30,930 nucleotides of DNA from a virus, in IMG/VR virus record IMGVR_UViG_3300025076_000087, positions 1 to 30,930 of that record; one strand, written 5' to 3'. The notes under the pieces were generated by a model that ran no database searches, had not been told where the DNA came from, and saw nothing but the letters and a program-made list of their open reading frames with translations. The translations under genes were made by a program, and so were the position numbers. Shown in pieces: positions 13,480 through 22,072 of the stretch (its first letter is position 1; every line of letters begins with the position of its first letter).

Positions 13480-14690
13480 GGCTGCCTTTTTTGCGCTGGT
13501 TAGTTAAAGCCAGAGACCGACCTGCAAACAGCCTGTTTGGCTCTACTTACAGCTTCTTCTTCGGCACAACATCCAGCGGCAAGAGCGTCAACGAGCGCAC
13601 AGCCATGCAGACCACAGCGGTTTACGCCTGTGTTAGGATTCTAGCAGAAACCATAGCGAGCCTGCCGCTTCATACCTACAAACACACAGAACGCGGTAAG
13701 GAAAAAGCAACAAATCACCACCTCTATCATTTACTCCATGACGAGCCAAACCCTGAGATGACTTCATTTGTGTTTCGAGAAACACTGATGGGTCATCTTT
13801 TGCTTTGGGGAAATGCTTATGCACAGATTATTCGTGATGGCAGGGGAAATGTACTGTCACTCTATCCCCTGCTGCCCGACAGGATGGTGGTTGATAGAAC
13901 GCTGGCCGGAGAGCTTTACTACGAATACCGAAATGATACCGGATCGGTCATTCTTCGAAGGGATGAAGTCCTGCACATTCCAGGCCTTGGCTTTGACGGC
14001 CTTGTCGGTTACTCTCCCATCGCCATGGCAAAAAACGCTATTGGTATGGCTCTAGCCTGCGAGGAATATGGCGCCAAACTATTCGCCAATGGAGCCAATC
14101 CAGGGGGAGTGCTTGAGCATCCAGGGGTTGTCAAGGATCCTAAACGGATAAGGGATAGCTGGAACGCGGTTTATCAGGGCAGTGAAAACGCGCATCGGAT
14201 AGCAGTCTTGGAAGAAGGCATGAAGTTTCAGGCTATAGGCATTCCGCCTGAACAGGCACAATTTCTGGAAAGTAGGAAGTTTCAGTTAAACGAAATTGCT
14301 AGGATATTTAGAATAGCTCCACATTTGATTGGAGACTTGGAGAAATCTAGTTTTAGCAATATAGAGAATCAATCAAGAGAATTTGTCATGTACACCCTTG
14401 ATCCTTGGGTGGTTCGCTGGGAAATGGCACTGCGAAAAGCACTATTGCTACGTTCAGAGAAAGAGAACTATTTTATCAAGTTTAATGTGGATGGTCTTCT
14501 TCGAGGGGACTATGCTTCAAGAATGCAGGGTTATTCTGTGGGGATTCAAAATGGTTTTTTAAGTCCTAATGATGTAAGGAAGCTAGAAAACCTAAATACT
14601 GTGGAGCATGGAGATGTATATGCGATGAATGGTAATATGCTAAAGCTTGAGGACATCGGCGCCGCTTATGGAAAGTCCGACATAATGTAA
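13476..14690 (+). CDS. Phage portal protein, HK97 type
   Basis: A 404-aa portal subunit; twelve copies form the DNA channel at one capsid vertex. Family features include the N-terminal AVYACVRILAETIASLPLHTY, LLWGNAYAQIIRDGRG, LHIPGLGFDGLVGYSPI, and the SSFSNIENQSREFVMYTLDPWV segment leading to the clip/crown. ATG 13476 overlaps the previous stop. Base composition changes within the gene: the first ~200 nt resemble the neighbouring GC-richer genes, while most of 13700-14690 is visibly AT-richer, which suggests recombination within the gene. Confidence 0.95.
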   Translation: MRLPFLRWLVKARDRPANSLFGSTYSFFFGTTSSGKSVNERTAMQTTAVYACVRILAETIASLPLHTYKHTERGKEKATNHHLYHLLHDEPNPEMTSFVFRETLMGHLLLWGNAYAQIIRDGRGNVLSLYPLLPDRMVVDRTLAGELYYEYRNDTGSVILRRDEVLHIPGLGFDGLVGYSPIAMAKNAIGMALACEEYGAKLFANGANPGGVLEHPGVVKDPKRIRDSWNAVYQGSENAHRIAVLEEGMKFQAIGIPPEQAQFLESRKFQLNEIARIFRIAPHLIGDLEKSSFSNIENQSREFVMYTLDPWVVRWEMALRKALLLRSEKENYFIKFNVDGLLRGDYASRMQGYSVGIQNGFLSPNDVRKLENLNTVEHGDVYAMNGNMLKLEDIGAAYGKSDIM

Positions 14691-14734
14691 AGCATTCGCA
14701 AATAAAAGTAGTGCGGGAAAGGAGGCAGAGAAGC

Positions 14735-15436
14735 TTGAATAAGACATTTTGGAATTGGGTCAAAAACGAAGAAGGCAGAACCCTCTACCTTGACGGGGCC
14801 ATCGCCGAGGAAACTTGGTGGGGCGATGAGGTGACGCCTAAGCAATTTAAGGCTGAGCTAATCAGCGGCAGCGGAGACATCACAGTCTGGATTAACTCGC
14901 CGGGAGGCTGTGTCTTTGCGGCAAGCCAGATCTACAACATGCTGATGGACTACAAAGGAAAAGTTACAGTGAAAATTGATGGAATTGCCGCAAGTGCCGC
15001 GTCTGTTATTGCCATGGCAGGCGGGGAGGTTTTAATGTCGCCGGTTTCCATGATTATGGTGCATAATCCTATGACCATCGCCTTTGGTGACACAGAGGAA
15101 ATGGAAAAAGCCATAGGCATGCTAAGCGAGGTGAAGGAAAGCATCATCAACGCCTACGAGTTAAAGACCGGCCTTTCAAGGGTGAAGCTGTCGCATTTGA
15201 TGGATGCCGAGAGCTGGTTCAATGCAAAAAAAGCAGTAGAGCTTGGCTTTGCAGACCAGATCATGTTTTGGGATGCGGATGTGTCGGCTCCTGCAAACGA
15301 GGGAGCAATCTTTAGCAAAATGGCGGTTATCAACTCGCTTATGAGCAAATTGCCGGGCAAAGAAAAGACATCAGGCAAACCCATTAGCGAACTCGACACG
15401 AGACTTGAACTATTAAAATTACAAGGAGGCAATTGA
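14735..15436 (+). CDS. ClpP-like prohead protease
   Basis: A 233-aa serine protease of the ClpP/S14 fold, used by many HK97-like phages to mature the capsid. Catalytic Ser87 lies in DGIAASAASVIAMAG, and His110 in SMIMVHNPM. The acidic third residue is probably in the MDAESWFNAKKAVELGFAD region. The TTG at 14735 is preferred because AAAGGAGG (14718-14725) precedes it, whereas a start at 14711 has none. It overlaps the region just before the capsid gene, in the usual portal-protease-capsid order. Confidence 0.93.
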   Translation: MNKTFWNWVKNEEGRTLYLDGAIAEETWWGDEVTPKQFKAELISGSGDITVWINSPGGCVFAASQIYNMLMDYKGKVTVKIDGIAASAASVIAMAGGEVLMSPVSMIMVHNPMTIAFGDTEEMEKAIGMLSEVKESIINAYELKTGLSRVKLSHLMDAESWFNAKKAVELGFADQIMFWDADVSAPANEGAIFSKMAVINSLMSKLPGKEKTSGKPISELDTRLELLKLQGGN

Positions 15437-15438
15437 AA

Positions 15439-16629
15439 ATGAATAAAACTTTAGAACTGCGTGAAAAAAGGGCTAAGGCCTGGGAAACAGCGAAGGCTTT
15501 TCTCGATTCAAAAAGAGGCAATGACGGGATAATCTCTGCGGAAGACACCGCGACCTACGAGAAGATGGAGGCAGATGTGGTAGCGCTTGGCAAAGAAATC
15601 GACCGTCTGGAGCGCCAGGCCGCAATTGACCTTGAGCTTTCCCTTCCTGTTAACAAGGCTATCACCAACGCCCCGGCAGATACGCCCGGCAAGGATTTGA
15701 CCGGCAGAGCATCAGCCGAGTACAAGAAGGCGTTCTGGAATGCCATGCGCTCCCAAAAGCCAAAGTACGAGGTCATAGACGCCCTGCAGGTTGGCTCTGA
15801 TCATGAAGGCGGCTACCTTGTGCCGGATACGTTTGAGCGTACGCTCGTTGAAGCCTTAGAAGAAAAAAATATCTTTCGCCGCTTGGCAAATGTCATCACC
15901 ACCTCAAGCGGCGACCGCAAGATTCCCGTTGTGGCGAGCAAGGGCAACGCATCTTGGGTGGACGAGGAAGGCGCTATCCCTGAGAGCGACGACAGCTTCT
16001 TGCAGGTGTCAATCGGCGCCCATAAGCTTGCCACCATGATTAAGGTTTCCGAGGAACTCTTAAACGACTCCGTATTTGACCTTGAAAACTACATCGCAAG
16101 AGAGTTTGCCCGCAGAATCGGCGGCAAGGAAGAAGAAGCGTTCCTATTAGGCGACGGAATAGGCAAACCCCAAGGCATCATTCCCGGAACGGTCGGCGAC
16201 CAAACAGCAAATGCCACTACCATCTCGCTAGATGATATCCTTGATTTGTTCTACAGTCTGAAAGCGCCCTACCGCAACAAGGCGGTCTTTGTGATGAACG
16301 ACTCCACCGTCAAAGCGATCAGGAAACTAAAAGACAGCACCGGCCAGTACCTCTGGCAGCCGTCTATCCAAGTGGGAACGCCCGACTCTATCTTAAACCG
16401 TCCACTCTATACCTCGGCGTATATGCCTGCCATCGAGGCTGCAGCAAAAAGCGTGATCTTCGGTGATTTTAGCTATTACTGGGTGGCTGACCGCCAAGGG
16501 AGGGTGTTCAAGCGACTGAGCGAACTGTTTGCCGTAACGGGCCAGGTTGGCTTTATGGCCACTCAGCGCGTGGACGGCAGGGTGATCCTGCCGGAAGCTT
16601 TCAAGGTACTCCAGCACAAAACAGTGTAG
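15439..16629 (+). CDS. Major capsid protein, HK97 fold
   Basis: A 396-aa capsid protein. Residues 1-~75 are helical, charged and likely the scaffolding delta-domain removed by the protease upstream. The mature part begins near DALQVGSDHEGGYLVP, the typical N-arm, followed by E-loop and P-domain segments (NASWVDEEGAIPESD, KVSEELLNDSVFDLENYI, GDGIGKPQGII). ATG 15439 is chosen over TTG 15433 because AAGGAGG at 15423-15429 is too close to the latter. It is the main structural subunit of the head. Confidence 0.96.
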   Translation: MNKTLELREKRAKAWETAKAFLDSKRGNDGIISAEDTATYEKMEADVVALGKEIDRLERQAAIDLELSLPVNKAITNAPADTPGKDLTGRASAEYKKAFWNAMRSQKPKYEVIDALQVGSDHEGGYLVPDTFERTLVEALEEKNIFRRLANVITTSSGDRKIPVVASKGNASWVDEEGAIPESDDSFLQVSIGAHKLATMIKVSEELLNDSVFDLENYIAREFARRIGGKEEEAFLLGDGIGKPQGIIPGTVGDQTANATTISLDDILDLFYSLKAPYRNKAVFVMNDSTVKAIRKLKDSTGQYLWQPSIQVGTPDSILNRPLYTSAYMPAIEAAAKSVIFGDFSYYWVADRQGRVFKRLSELFAVTGQVGFMATQRVDGRVILPEAFKVLQHKTV

Positions 16630-16641
16630 GGGTGCGGCGGC

Positions 16642-16968
16642 ATGAGTGTGATGGATACCCTGTTGCCTAAAGTCAAGGCGAATTTGATTCTGGAACACGG
16701 CGCGGACGATGCTCTACTTTTAGGCTTTATCCGCGCCGCTCTTTCTTATGCCGAAAGCTACCAGCATATTGCAGAAGGCCATTACTTTGAGAACGCCATG
16801 CCGCCCACCACCGAACAGGCTGTGATTATGCTCTCCAGCCATTTTTACGAGTCCAGAGACGGCTCGACAGCAGGCTTTTTTGCAGATAACGTGCAGGCAA
16901 GTCAGCAGGTGTGGCACACGGTTAATCTGCTGCTGCGGCTTGACCGGGATTGGGGGAAAAGCATATGA
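16642..16968 (+). CDS. Head-tail connector (gp6-like adaptor)
   Basis: A 108-aa helical protein (LLPKVKANLILEHGADDALLLGFIRAAL, TEQAVIMLSSHFYESRD) of the phage gp6-like connector family, which binds beneath the portal. It follows the capsid gene by 12 nt. Its stop overlaps the next gene's ATG. The C-terminal LLLRLDRDW is typical of the family. Confidence 0.88.
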   Translation: MSVMDTLLPKVKANLILEHGADDALLLGFIRAALSYAESYQHIAEGHYFENAMPPTTEQAVIMLSSHFYESRDGSTAGFFADNVQASQQVWHTVNLLLRLDRDWGKSI

Positions 16969-17297
16969 GCTTTGGCAAGATGAATACCTTTATCGATATC
17001 ATCTCAACTGTGCCTGTTAAGGATAGCGAGGGTTTTGCGGTCACCGGCGACACCATCCTCGCCTCTATCCGCGCCTACAAAGAGGACAGGCGCGGCAATG
17101 AAAAATGGGCGAACATGGCGGCCTTCTCTGAGGCGTCCGCCCTCTTTCGCTTCCGTAAAATCCCCGGCCTTGTGTTTACGGCACAGATGGTTATCGTTTG
17201 CGCTGACGGGCGCTACAACATTTTGAGCGTCGAGGACGTGCGCGGGCGCGGCATGTATCTTGAAGTTCTGGCAAAGAAGGTGATTTCCGGTGGCTAA
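16965..17297 (+). CDS. Head-closure / head-tail adaptor protein
   Basis: A 110-aa small beta-barrel protein of the SPP1 gp16-like head-closure family: MSFGKMNTFIDIIS, then TGDTILASIRAYKEDRRGNEKW, RFRKIPGL and NILSVEDVRGRGMYLEVLAKK. It closes the connector after DNA filling. ATG 16965 overlaps the preceding stop (ATGA), and the last codons overlap the next gene by 8 nt. Confidence 0.87.
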   Translation: MSFGKMNTFIDIISTVPVKDSEGFAVTGDTILASIRAYKEDRRGNEKWANMAAFSEASALFRFRKIPGLVFTAQMVIVCADGRYNILSVEDVRGRGMYLEVLAKKVISGG

Positions 17298-17724
17298 AGC
17301 CAAAGTATTTTCAATGCCGGAGGAATTTCTCCTGAGGCTGTCGCGGCTTGGGGAAAAAACAGATGAAATAATCACAAAGATGCTTGAAGCGGGCGGCGAG
17401 GTAGCGCTGGAGAAAGTCAAAGACAACCTGGCAGCGGTTATCGGGCGCGATACCTTGCACGCATCGCGCTCTACGGGTGAGCTGGTCGATGCACTAGGCA
17501 TATCGCCGGTCAAACTCAGCAGAGACGGCACGCTAAATATCAAAGTCGGTTTTTCCGAGCCTCGGCGCGATGGCCTAAGCAACGCTATGCTCGCAAATAT
17601 TATTGAACATGGCAAACACGGACAACCCGCAAAACCGTTTCTAGCCCCGGCAAGAAGCACCTCTAGAAAATTAGTCATCAAGACGATGACGGAGGCCTTT
17701 GAGCTGGAGGTGGAGAGCTTGTGA
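17290..17724 (+). CDS. HK97 gp10-type tail-completion protein
   Basis: A 144-aa protein of the HK97 gp10 family, with the helical LEAGGEVALEKVKDNLAAVIG region and the conserved IIEHGKHGQPAKPFLAPA segment (commonly E-x-G-...-Q-PA-R/K-P-F-L). It joins the connector and tail tube. GTG 17290 lies within the end of the preceding gene. The stop overlaps the next GTG by 4 nt. Confidence 0.9.
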   Translation: MAKAKVFSMPEEFLLRLSRLGEKTDEIITKMLEAGGEVALEKVKDNLAAVIGRDTLHASRSTGELVDALGISPVKLSRDGTLNIKVGFSEPRRDGLSNAMLANIIEHGKHGQPAKPFLAPARSTSRKLVIKTMTEAFELEVESL

Positions 17725-18062
17725 GCATTTTAGCCGGACTAAATGCGCTTTTAACCGGCGTAATCGCAGTTGAAACCGGCATCTTTAGCGGCAAGGCTCC
17801 GGATGAGTACGTCGTCATTACACCGCTCTTGGACATTTTTGAAGTTCACGCCGACGACGTTCCGGGGCTTGAGGTGCAGGAAGCGCGGCTGTCGCTCTTT
17901 TGCAAGGGCAGCTACACCCGGCGGAAAAATCAGCTTGTAGCCGCATTGCTACAAAACAACTTCACTGTCACCAGCCGGCGCTACCTCGGTTACGAGGAGG
18001 ACACGGGCTACCACCATTATTCCGTAAATGTGGCAAAAGAATACGAACTGCAGGAGGAATGA
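17721..18062 (+). CDS. Tail terminator-like protein
   Basis: A 113-aa alpha/beta protein in the tail-terminator position, between the gp10-like and major tail protein genes. Visible features are VVITPLLDIFEVHADDVP, EVQEARLSLFCKGSYTRRKNQLVAALLQNNFTV and a C-terminal YHHYSVNVAKEYEL strand. Such proteins cap the tail tube and dock it to the head. GTG 17721 overlaps the preceding stop. The role is assigned from size, fold pattern and position more than from a specific motif. Confidence 0.75.
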   Translation: MSILAGLNALLTGVIAVETGIFSGKAPDEYVVITPLLDIFEVHADDVPGLEVQEARLSLFCKGSYTRRKNQLVAALLQNNFTVTSRRYLGYEEDTGYHHYSVNVAKEYELQEE

Positions 18063-18064
18063 TT

Positions 18065-18649
18065 ATGGCAACAATCGGTCTTGACCGGCTCTACTACGCG
18101 CCGATCACAGAGGCGGCAAACGGCAACGAAACATACGGCACGCCGCTAATGCTGGCAAAGGCGATCTCAGCTGAGCTCTCCATCGAGCTTGCCGAAGCGA
18201 CGCTTTATGCCGACGACGGCGCTGTGGAGGTAGTAAAGGAATTCCAAAGCGGTACATTAACGCTGAGCGTGGATGGTATCGGCCGTGCTGTTGCTGCAGC
18301 GCTGACTGGTGCAACTGTGGATTCTAAAGGTGTGCTTATTTCAAGCAGCGAGGATGTCGGGATGCCTGTGGCGGTAGGGTTTAGGGCAAAGAAAGCAAAT
18401 GGCAAGTATAGATACTTCTGGCTCTATCGCGTAAAGTTTGGCATCCCGCCTACGAATTTGGAAACGAAAAGTGACTCAATCACATTTTCTACTCCCTCCA
18501 TCGAAGGTACGGTGCTTAGGCGAAACAAAGCAGATTCAAGAGGACAGCATCCTTGGAAAGCTGAAGTAAACGAGGATGATGCAAGCGTATTGCCGGCCAC
18601 GATAAATGCTTGGTATACGTTGGTTTACGAACCGGCATATACGCCATAG
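18065..18649 (+). CDS. Major tail (tube) protein
   Basis: A 194-aa beta-rich tube protein of the phi13-type family. It begins MATIGLDRLYYAPITEA, continues with AISAELSIELAEATLYADDGAVEVVKEF and GTLTLSVDG, and ends with SDSITFSTPSIEGTVLRR...WYTLVYEPAYTP. ATG 18065 follows CAGGAGGAAT (18051-18060). The last ~370 nt are AT-richer than the first part, another mosaic point. With no sheath gene beside it, the tail is non-contractile. Confidence 0.9.
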   Translation: MATIGLDRLYYAPITEAANGNETYGTPLMLAKAISAELSIELAEATLYADDGAVEVVKEFQSGTLTLSVDGIGRAVAAALTGATVDSKGVLISSSEDVGMPVAVGFRAKKANGKYRYFWLYRVKFGIPPTNLETKSDSITFSTPSIEGTVLRRNKADSRGQHPWKAEVNEDDASVLPATINAWYTLVYEPAYTP

Positions 18650-18664
18650 GGGGGGTAATTGTTT

Positions 18665-19048
18665 ATGGATAACGAAAGAAGTGCAAATATCAATATCGGC
18701 GGTGCGGACTATGAACTGGTGCTGACCACCCGCGCCACAAAAGAGATTGCAAGACGCTACGGAGGCTTAGAGAATCTAGGCGAAAAGCTGATGCAAGCCG
18801 AGAACTTTGAACTGGCGCTTGATGAGATCATTTGGCTGATTACGCTGCTCGCGAACCAGTCCATCCTCATCCACAACCTCAAAAACAAGGAAAGCCGGCA
18901 AGAGCTTCTGAGCGAAGAAGCGGTGGAGCTTTTAACCACACCGCTAGACTTGGCAGAATACAAAGCCGCCATCACCGAAGCAATGTTTAAGGGCACGAAG
19001 CGCAGCATTGCAAGCGAGGACAGTCCAAAAAACACGGAAGCCGGGTAA
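18665..19048 (+). CDS. Tail assembly chaperone, G-type (zero-frame product)
   Basis: A 127-aa tail assembly chaperone in the usual place between the tube and tape-measure genes: INIGGADYELVLTTRATKEIARRYGGLENLGEKL, then a helical middle and a charged tail. ATG 18665 is preferred to TTG 18659 for spacing from the G-run at 18649-18656. Normal termination is at the TAA 19046-19048. Part of the ribosomes should slip at 19027-19033 to make the longer product. Confidence 0.88.
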   Translation: MDNERSANINIGGADYELVLTTRATKEIARRYGGLENLGEKLMQAENFELALDEIIWLITLLANQSILIHNLKNKESRQELLSEEAVELLTTPLDLAEYKAAITEAMFKGTKRSIASEDSPKNTEAG

Positions 19049-19236
19049 GCGACGATGAGTTGTTCACCCGGCTTCTCTATTACGGTACAGTTCATTTAAA
19101 CCGCACAGAAGATGAAACGTGGCTCATGCCGCTTGGCCTCTTGCTTGATTTGTGGGAGTGCCACAAGCAGTTTCTAGGGCTGGCGAAACAGAAAAAAGAA
19201 ATATTCATTGAAAATTTAGTTCCCTACGGAATATAG
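18665..19236 (+). CDS. Tail assembly chaperone, GT fusion made by -1 frameshift
   Basis: Slipping back one base at A-AAA-AAC (19027-19033) joins the 127-aa chaperone to a further ~68 codons in the -1 frame, ending TAG 19234-19236. The extension begins HGSRVSDDELFTRLLYYGTV and ends KEIFIENLVPYGI. No start codon with a ribosome site serves this second frame, so frameshifting is the natural way to express it. As in lambda gpG/gpGT, the long form is expected to bind the tape measure and recruit tube subunits. The mechanism is established for the family; use of this signal is inferred from its structure. Confidence 0.82.
19027..19075 (+). promoter_or_regulatory. -1 ribosomal frameshift signal
   Basis: The slippery heptamer AAAAAAC (19027-19033) is in the correct phase: codons CCA-AAA-AAC. 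Three bases later GAAGCCGGGT (19037-19046) pairs perfectly with ACCCGGCTTC (19066-19075), a 10-bp GC-rich stem with a 19-nt loop. The zero-frame stop is at the base of the loop. Spacer length is short compared with the usual 5-9 nt. Confidence 0.82.
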
Positions 19237-19260
19237 GAAATTGGAAGGGAGGTGCGCTGC

Positions 19261-21633
19261 GTGGCAGATTTCGGCCTGCGGATAGGCGTAGAAGGCCAAA
19301 AGGAATTCAAGACCGCCATGCAGGATATCAACCGCTCTTTTAAGGTCCTAGGCAGCGAAATGGAGCTTGTGTCTGCCCAGTTTGGCAAAAACGACAAGTC
19401 AGTCGAGGCCTTAACCGCGCGAAAAGAAGTGCTTGGCAAAGAGATTGACGAGCAGAGGAAAAAGACGGATGTCCTCCGCGCCGCCCTATTAAACGCCGCC
19501 GCCTCCTTTGGTGAAAACGACAAGCGCACACAAGAGTGGCAAATACAGCTAAATAAGGCAAACGCCGCGCTCCTTAACATGGAGCGCGAGCTAAGCGACA
19601 CGAGTAATGCCCTAGAAGATGCCGCAAAGGAAACAAACGACCTAGAAACACAAACAGAACAGCTTGGCAACGAACTTGACAAAACAGGCAAAGACGCGGA
19701 TGAGGCAGGTTCCAAGTTTGACAGATTGAGGGGCACACTGCAAAACGTGGGCATAGCGATGGGCGCTGCATTTGTTGCCGTTGGCGTTGCCGCTGCTGCT
19801 GCAGGCAGGGCGCTTGCCGGCATGTCCGTAGGCGCTGCAACGTATGCCGATGAAATACTTACCGCAGCCACAGTCACCGGGATGAGCACAGACGCGCTGC
19901 AGGCATACAGATATGCTGCCGAGCTTGTGGACGTGCCGCTTGAAACGCTGACCGGCAGCATGGCAAGAAACGTGCGAGCGATGGACGCAGCACGCAGAGG
20001 GGCGAAATTACAGTCAGGGGCGTATCAGGCGCTTGGCGTCTCGGTGACAGATTCAAACGGCAATCTTCGTGATGCGGAGACGGTCTACTGGGAAACCATC
20101 GACGCGCTTGGTCGTGTGCAAGACGAGACGGAGCGCAACGCTATCTCCATGCAGCTATTTGGCAAATCGGCACTTGACCTAAATCCGCTTATCGCGCAAG
20201 GCTCCGACGGTATTGCAGCGCTTACCGAAGAAGCAAGGCAGATGGGTGCTGTGATGAGTGAAGATGCACTCGCTAGCCTTGGCGCGTTTGATGATACTGT
20301 CCAGAGGCTCACAGCAGGCGCCGGTGCTGCAAGAAATGCGCTTGGCATGGTGCTGTTGCCGCAGCTGCAAGTGCTTGCAGGCGATGGCGTCGGTCTACTT
20401 GGTGAATTTACGCGAGGCTTAAACGAAGCAGGGGGCGACTGGACGAGAGTCAGCGAGGTTGTCGGCACTACAGTCGGCGGCATTGTGGATAGCATCATGA
20501 AAACGGTGCCTGATATTGTCCGGCTTGGCATGGATATCGTCACGTCGATTGGCAGCGCGATCACAGATAATATTACGGTGCTTGCCGATGCCGCCTCGCA
20601 GATCATCATGACGCTGCTAGATGGCTTAGTCGCGGCTCTGCCCGGCCTGGCTGACGGTGCGCTGCGGCTTGTGCTTGCTCTGGTAGATGGCATTATTGAC
20701 ACGCTGCCCGCGCTTGTGGAGGCGGCAGTAAAGATGGTTGCCACGCTTGCCGGCGGCATTGGCGACGCGCTGCCTCGTCTTATCCCGGCGATTGTGGAGG
20801 CCGTTGGCCTTGTTGCACAGACGCTGACAAAGAATCTGCCGCTTGTACTCGACGCAGCTCTGCAGATTATTCTTGGCTTGGCACGAGGGCTAGTGACCGC
20901 TTTGCCGGAACTGGTTGCTGCACTGCCGAAAATTATAGATGCGCTAGTGTCGTTCCTAGTCGCCGCAACCCCGCAGCTAATTGAGGCAGGCATTATGCTT
21001 CTTGTCGCGCTGGTTGCTGCGCTGCCGGAGATCATTACGGCAATCACAGCGGCAATCCCGCAGATTGTTGCGGCGCTTGTGGGCGGCATTGTCGGCAGCT
21101 CTCCTCTGCTTGCGCAAGCAGGTGTGCGGGTGTTTGGTTCGCTCATTCGGGACTTGCCGGTGATTATCGCGAGGATAGTTGGGGCGGTGCCACAAATTAT
21201 GTCAGGACTGGTCAATGCCTTCTCCGGCTCTGCTTACCAAATGGCGCGCGTGGGCGGCGACTTGATTAGAGGCTTGTGGCAGGGCATATCTGACATGGGC
21301 GCGTGGATTCGAGCTCAAATCGCAGGCTTTATGAACGGCATTGTGGGCGGTATCAGAAGTTTTTTTGGCATCAGGAGTCCTTCTCTGCTCTTCGCCGGCA
21401 TCGGTGGTGACATGGCGGCCGGCATCGGCGTTGGCTTTGAGCAAGCTATGTCACGCATCAGCGGCGATATGCAGAGGGCGGTGCCGGTTGGCTTTGGCGC
21501 GGCAGGTACAAATGCGCAAATCGGGCATGTGCATTCAGGCGAAATCACAATTCGAGGTGTGAACAATCAGGGTGAATTTATCGGCGCACTTGACGTAGTC
21601 ATGGACGAGCTGCGCAGAAGCAACAGGAGGTGA
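19261..21633 (+). CDS. Tail tape measure protein
   Basis: A 790-aa tape measure, which sets tail length and is later ejected ahead of the DNA. The N-terminus (~1-160) is a long coiled coil (LRIGVEGQKEFKTAMQDINR onward). A hydrophobic Ala-rich stretch lies near 165-185. Residues ~400-650 are a run of hydrophobic repeats of the form L-V-x-A-L-P-x-L-V with ~20-residue spacing. The C-terminus has FFGIRSPS. GTG 19261 follows GGAAGGGAGGTG (19243-19253). Using the common figure of about 0.15 nm per residue, a tail near 120 nm is expected. Confidence 0.95.
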   Translation: MADFGLRIGVEGQKEFKTAMQDINRSFKVLGSEMELVSAQFGKNDKSVEALTARKEVLGKEIDEQRKKTDVLRAALLNAAASFGENDKRTQEWQIQLNKANAALLNMERELSDTSNALEDAAKETNDLETQTEQLGNELDKTGKDADEAGSKFDRLRGTLQNVGIAMGAAFVAVGVAAAAAGRALAGMSVGAATYADEILTAATVTGMSTDALQAYRYAAELVDVPLETLTGSMARNVRAMDAARRGAKLQSGAYQALGVSVTDSNGNLRDAETVYWETIDALGRVQDETERNAISMQLFGKSALDLNPLIAQGSDGIAALTEEARQMGAVMSEDALASLGAFDDTVQRLTAGAGAARNALGMVLLPQLQVLAGDGVGLLGEFTRGLNEAGGDWTRVSEVVGTTVGGIVDSIMKTVPDIVRLGMDIVTSIGSAITDNITVLADAASQIIMTLLDGLVAALPGLADGALRLVLALVDGIIDTLPALVEAAVKMVATLAGGIGDALPRLIPAIVEAVGLVAQTLTKNLPLVLDAALQIILGLARGLVTALPELVAALPKIIDALVSFLVAATPQLIEAGIMLLVALVAALPEIITAITAAIPQIVAALVGGIVGSSPLLAQAGVRVFGSLIRDLPVIIARIVGAVPQIMSGLVNAFSGSAYQMARVGGDLIRGLWQGISDMGAWIRAQIAGFMNGIVGGIRSFFGIRSPSLLFAGIGGDMAAGIGVGFEQAMSRISGDMQRAVPVGFGAAGTNAQIGHVHSGEITIRGVNNQGEFIGALDVVMDELRRSNRR

Positions 21634-21637
21634 TGGG

Positions 21638-21985
21638 GTGCCGGTTGGAATGTGGAAGATTGATAATACGCTTATCACACGCTACGTAAAAACACTCCGC
21701 CGCTTTGAGGCGCGGCAGATTTGGCATACCACACTTGATGGATTGCCTCATGTGCAGACAATCGGCAGCGCAACAGAGGTTATTGATGTTGACTTATGGG
21801 TAGACAAGGCAGGCAAAGAGCTTATCGACAGGTGCCAAGTAACAGGCGAACCGGTCAATGTGAGCGACGGGATTGATACATGGACGGGTCTTATCGCGGA
21901 AGCCCCAAGCTGGGAGAAAATAAGCAGAGTTAAGGGTATCTTTACCGCCAAGCTTTTAGTGAGATGTTTTCAGCCGGCAGTTTGA
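21638..21985 (+). CDS. Small tail-tip protein, function uncertain
   Basis: A 115-aa mostly beta protein just after the tape measure (MWKIDNTLITRYVKTLRRFEARQIWHTTLDGLPHV, EVIDVDLWVDKAGKELIDRC). The place suggests a distal-tail or hub-adaptor role, but I see no diagnostic motif. GTG 21638 is set by AGGAGGTGAT (21625-21634); ATG 21650 is an alternative. Stop at 21983-21985. Confidence 0.7.
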   Translation: MPVGMWKIDNTLITRYVKTLRRFEARQIWHTTLDGLPHVQTIGSATEVIDVDLWVDKAGKELIDRCQVTGEPVNVSDGIDTWTGLIAEAPSWEKISRVKGIFTAKLLVRCFQPAV

Positions 21986-21997
21986 GGTGGTGAGCAT

Positions 21998-22069
21998 GTG
22001 AGGCAAATTAGTCAGTTTAGAAACTATTTTTCTACCAATATGACAGTGCAGCAAGAAGGGGCGGTGTAG
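21998..22069 (+). CDS. Possible 23-aa small protein
   Basis: GTG 21998, seven bases after GAGGTGG (21984-21990), opens a frame reading MRQISQFRNYFSTNMTVQQEGAV and stopping at 22067-22069, three bases before the next gene's ATG. The layout suits translational coupling. It could be a real microprotein, a remnant of a longer gene, or chance. I do not recognise it. Confidence 0.35.
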   Translation: MRQISQFRNYFSTNMTVQQEGAV

Positions 22070-22072
22070 GCC

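Noticed and set aside
18065-19261. Contractile (myovirus) tail
   Set aside because: Only one tube gene and the chaperone pair precede the tape measure; no sheath, spike or baseplate wedge gene is present.
19224-19961. 245-aa minus-strand frame rich in Ser and Ala
   Set aside because: Also a shadow of the tape-measure coiled-coil region, with no ribosome site or domain.
20085-21215. 376-aa open frame on the minus strand, Ser/Thr/Ala-rich
   Set aside because: It mirrors the repetitive, GC-biased tape-measure gene; the composition is an artefact of reading the opposite strand.
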